Positions 62,301 through 64,000 of a stretch of 64,000 nucleotides of DNA are shown piece after piece (the stretch's first letter is position 1; every line of letters begins with the position of its first letter). The stretch spans positions 1-64,000 of the forward strand of contig NZ_BAUU01000005.1 in the NCBI RefSeq assembly GCF_000513115.1, given 5' to 3'. The notes under the pieces were generated by a model. The model did not search any database. It saw only the letters and a program-made list of their open reading frames with translations, and was not told the origin of the DNA. The position numbers and the translations under genes were made by a program. This stretch comes from Halalkalibacter hemicellulosilyticusJCM 9152 (GTDB lineage Bacteria > Bacillota > Bacilli > Bacillales > Bacillaceae_D).

Positions 62301-63611
62301 ATGTTTATGAAGAGAGTGTGTATAATTATTTTTGTGATAATCACAGGTGCCCTTTTGATAACAGGTTGTGGTGGTGTACAAGATGAGGGGGCAGGAGATG
62401 CCACTATTGATGGTGAAGAAACGGTCATTGAGTTCATGCACTTATGGCCACCGGGGAGTTCAGCGGAACATCACCGAATTGTTAATGAAATCATTGCAAA
62501 TTTTGAAGCAGAAAATGAAGGTATAACGATTGACCTACAAGTTTTAAGCAATGAGCAGTATAAGGATCAGATCGTGGTGTTATCTTCTGCTGATCAACTT
62601 CCTGATGTTGGAATGACCTGGGCAGCAGGTTACCTTGATCCGTTCGTTGCTGGAAATAAATTCACGCCACTAGACGATATTTTAGATGATGGATTAAGAG
62701 AGAAGTTTGTCGCTGGAACACTTGAGGCTTACGAAAAAGAAGGCGAGACATACGGTCTACCTTTAGAGTTAAATACTGTTTATGTCTTCTATAATAAAGC
62801 AATTTTTGACAAGTATAATCTTGAGGCTCCGGAAACGTATGAGGAGTTTGAACAAGTCATTAATACATTAAAAGAGAATAATGAGGACCCAATCGCTTTA
62901 GGGAACAGAGACAGTTGGACTGGATCTATGTGGTATATGTATTTTGCTGACAGAATTGGTGGAGCTGATGTACTCACAAACGCCATCAACAGGACGGGTT
63001 CATTCGAAGACCCTGCTTTAGTAGAAGCTGCTGCAAAAGTACAAGAAATGGTCGAGAATGATGCGTTTACAAGTGGATTCAACGGCCTTGCTGATGAGGA
63101 AGCAAAAAGTATGTTCATGAACGAACTTACAGCAATGTACATGATTGCAACTTGGGATCTACCTAACTTTACAACGAACGAAAGCATTCCACAAGAATTT
63201 AGAGATAATATCGATTACTTTAAATTTCCAACAGTTGACGGACAAGGTGACACGAACAGCTTTGTGGGCGGCCCTGGTGTTGGATTGTTTGTCAGCGAAA
63301 ACTCTGATGTTCAGGAAGAAGCAAAACAATTTTCAGCTTATTTTGTAGAGCAGTGGGGAGAAAAAGCCGTAGCAGAGGCAGGTGTCCTTCCGGCAACGAT
63401 TGTTGATGGCGATGCATTAGACCTTCCAGATATGTATGTTGATGTTCTAGAAGATCTTAACAACGCAAGCAATCTGACTCTTTATGCTGATGTACAAATG
63501 AGTTCAACGGTAGCGGAAACGCATTTAGAATTGATACAAGCATTGTTTGGTCAGCAAATTACGCCAGAAGATTTTGCCCAACAACATGAACAAGCCCTTT
63601 CAGCTGAATAG
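62301..63611 (+). CDS. Sugar ABC transporter solute-binding lipoprotein
   Basis: The 436-residue protein is a family 1 extracellular solute-binding protein. Lipobox I-T-G-C lies at about Cys23 after a hydrophobic signal. The mature part has VIEFMHLWPPGSSAEHHRIV and LPDVGMTWAAGYLDPF, typical of MsmE/sugar-binding members. AAGGAGG precedes the ATG (62301), with Met3 a possible second start. A permease gene follows after an attenuating hairpin. Sugar specificity is unknown. Confidence 0.88.
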   Translation: MFMKRVCIIIFVIITGALLITGCGGVQDEGAGDATIDGEETVIEFMHLWPPGSSAEHHRIVNEIIANFEAENEGITIDLQVLSNEQYKDQIVVLSSADQLPDVGMTWAAGYLDPFVAGNKFTPLDDILDDGLREKFVAGTLEAYEKEGETYGLPLELNTVYVFYNKAIFDKYNLEAPETYEEFEQVINTLKENNEDPIALGNRDSWTGSMWYMYFADRIGGADVLTNAINRTGSFEDPALVEAAAKVQEMVENDAFTSGFNGLADEEAKSMFMNELTAMYMIATWDLPNFTTNESIPQEFRDNIDYFKFPTVDGQGDTNSFVGGPGVGLFVSENSDVQEEAKQFSAYFVEQWGEKAVAEAGVLPATIVDGDALDLPDMYVDVLEDLNNASNLTLYADVQMSSTVAETHLELIQALFGQQITPEDFAQQHEQALSAE

Positions 63612-63633
63612 CAATTACGTTCTGTAAATACAT

Positions 63634-63675
63634 GAAAAGGACGAATCTTTCATTAGATTGTCCTTTTCCATTCTT
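63634..63675 (+). terminator. Attenuating hairpin between binding protein and permease
   Basis: GAAAAGGACGAATCT (63634-63648) pairs with AGATTGTCCTTTTC (63655-63668), followed by a modest T-rich stretch. As with nupN, partial termination would raise binding protein levels over the permease. Confidence 0.6.
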
Positions 63676-63696
63676 TTAAATGGGGGGTTAAGTACG

Positions 63697-64000
63697 ATGA
63701 ACAAAGTGATGTCCAATAAATGGTTTATATTTTTGTATATTTTCCCTGCTTTGTTTTTAGTAAGTATTCTAATCTTCATTCCCTTAGTATTATCAGCTTA
63801 TTATGGGTTAATGAGATGGGATGGGATTGGAGCTATGCAGTTTATTGGATTGGATAATTATATGAACGTGTTACAGGATAGTCGATTTTGGGGAAGTGCA
63901 CGAAATTCATTTTTATTAGCAATCTTCTCAACTCTCAGCCTCGTCATTTATTTGACTATTTCAATGATTTTAGCTTCCAAAATAAAGGGAGCTAATCTTC
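63697..64000 (+). CDS. Sugar ABC transporter permease, 5' part (truncated by window end)
   Basis: The frame from ATG 63697 (GGGGGG ahead) is open to the last base of the window, 101 codons. The encoded MNKVMSNKWFIFLYIFPALFLV start has a first membrane helix, then QFIGLDNYMNVLQDSRFWGSARN, the typical extracytoplasmic loop of MsmF/MalF-type permeases, and a second helix. It follows the binding protein and is presumably part of an MsmEFG-like importer. The rest lies beyond the window. Confidence 0.85.
   Translation, partial: MNKVMSNKWFIFLYIFPALFLVSILIFIPLVLSAYYGLMRWDGIGAMQFIGLDNYMNVLQDSRFWGSARNSFLLAIFSTLSLVIYLTISMILASKIKGANL

Overview
The window is chromosomal DNA from a low-GC Gram-positive, endospore-former-type Bacillaceae (Bacillus and relatives). 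Gene order follows the Bacillus subtilis purine/yer region closely: yebG-purEKB-CSQLFMNHD, yerA-yerB-yerC, adeC, pcrB-pcrA-ligA-camS, gatCAB, dgkB, rlmCD. The acidic proteins and the overall gene content would fit an alkaliphilic or halotolerant relative, but that is inference and no species call is made.

Layout. 1-3.7 kb: an arginase-family hydrolase on the minus strand, a type III polyketide synthase with its methyltransferase (alkylpyrone pathway), and yebG. 3.6-16.9 kb: the 12-gene de novo purine operon, preceded by PurR-box-like sites, a promoter, a guanine riboswitch and its terminator. A previously easy-to-miss 36-residue membrane-protein gene lies antisense to the end of purD. 17-23 kb: a DUF2892 protein, yerA, yerB, yerC and adeC. 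23-27 kb: a class I ribonucleotide reductase operon behind a cobalamin riboswitch, with NrdR-like sites. 27-33 kb: pcrB, pcrA, ligA, camS. 34-39 kb: a NupNOPQ-type nucleoside ABC importer. 39.3-44.9 kb: a type VII-secretion-style polymorphic-toxin locus: small helical partner proteins, a toxin with a WHH nuclease tail and SUKH immunity gene, then a serine-recombinase relic and a displaced Ntox15 toxin tail with a Tdi1-like immunity gene. 45-48 kb: small accessory genes, a HEPN/MNT pair and a DUF1906 surface protein with 15-residue repeats. 48-53 kb: gatCAB and dgkB. 53-56 kb: a LacI-type regulator and alpha-galactosidase melA. 56-64 kb: a chemoreceptor, rlmCD, a Fic protein, a TrmH-family methyltransferase with a structured leader, a small hypothetical gene, and the start of a sugar ABC importer cut by the window edge.

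Themes. Purine metabolism dominates: synthesis, adenine deamination, nucleoside uptake and deoxynucleotide formation. All five frameshifting indels I could find (two in purB, one each in purL, purF and nupP) fall in purine genes. Each is a loss of one or two bases, so sequencing error is the simplest explanation, but a decaying purine pathway is not excluded. The most interesting accessory structure is the toxin locus, where a 79-bp linker (75/79 identical) is shared by the resident toxin and the orphan tail, as expected for tail exchange by recombination. Three copies of a roughly 230-bp intergenic element built from inverted arms, plus smaller dispersed repeats, are scattered between housekeeping genes.
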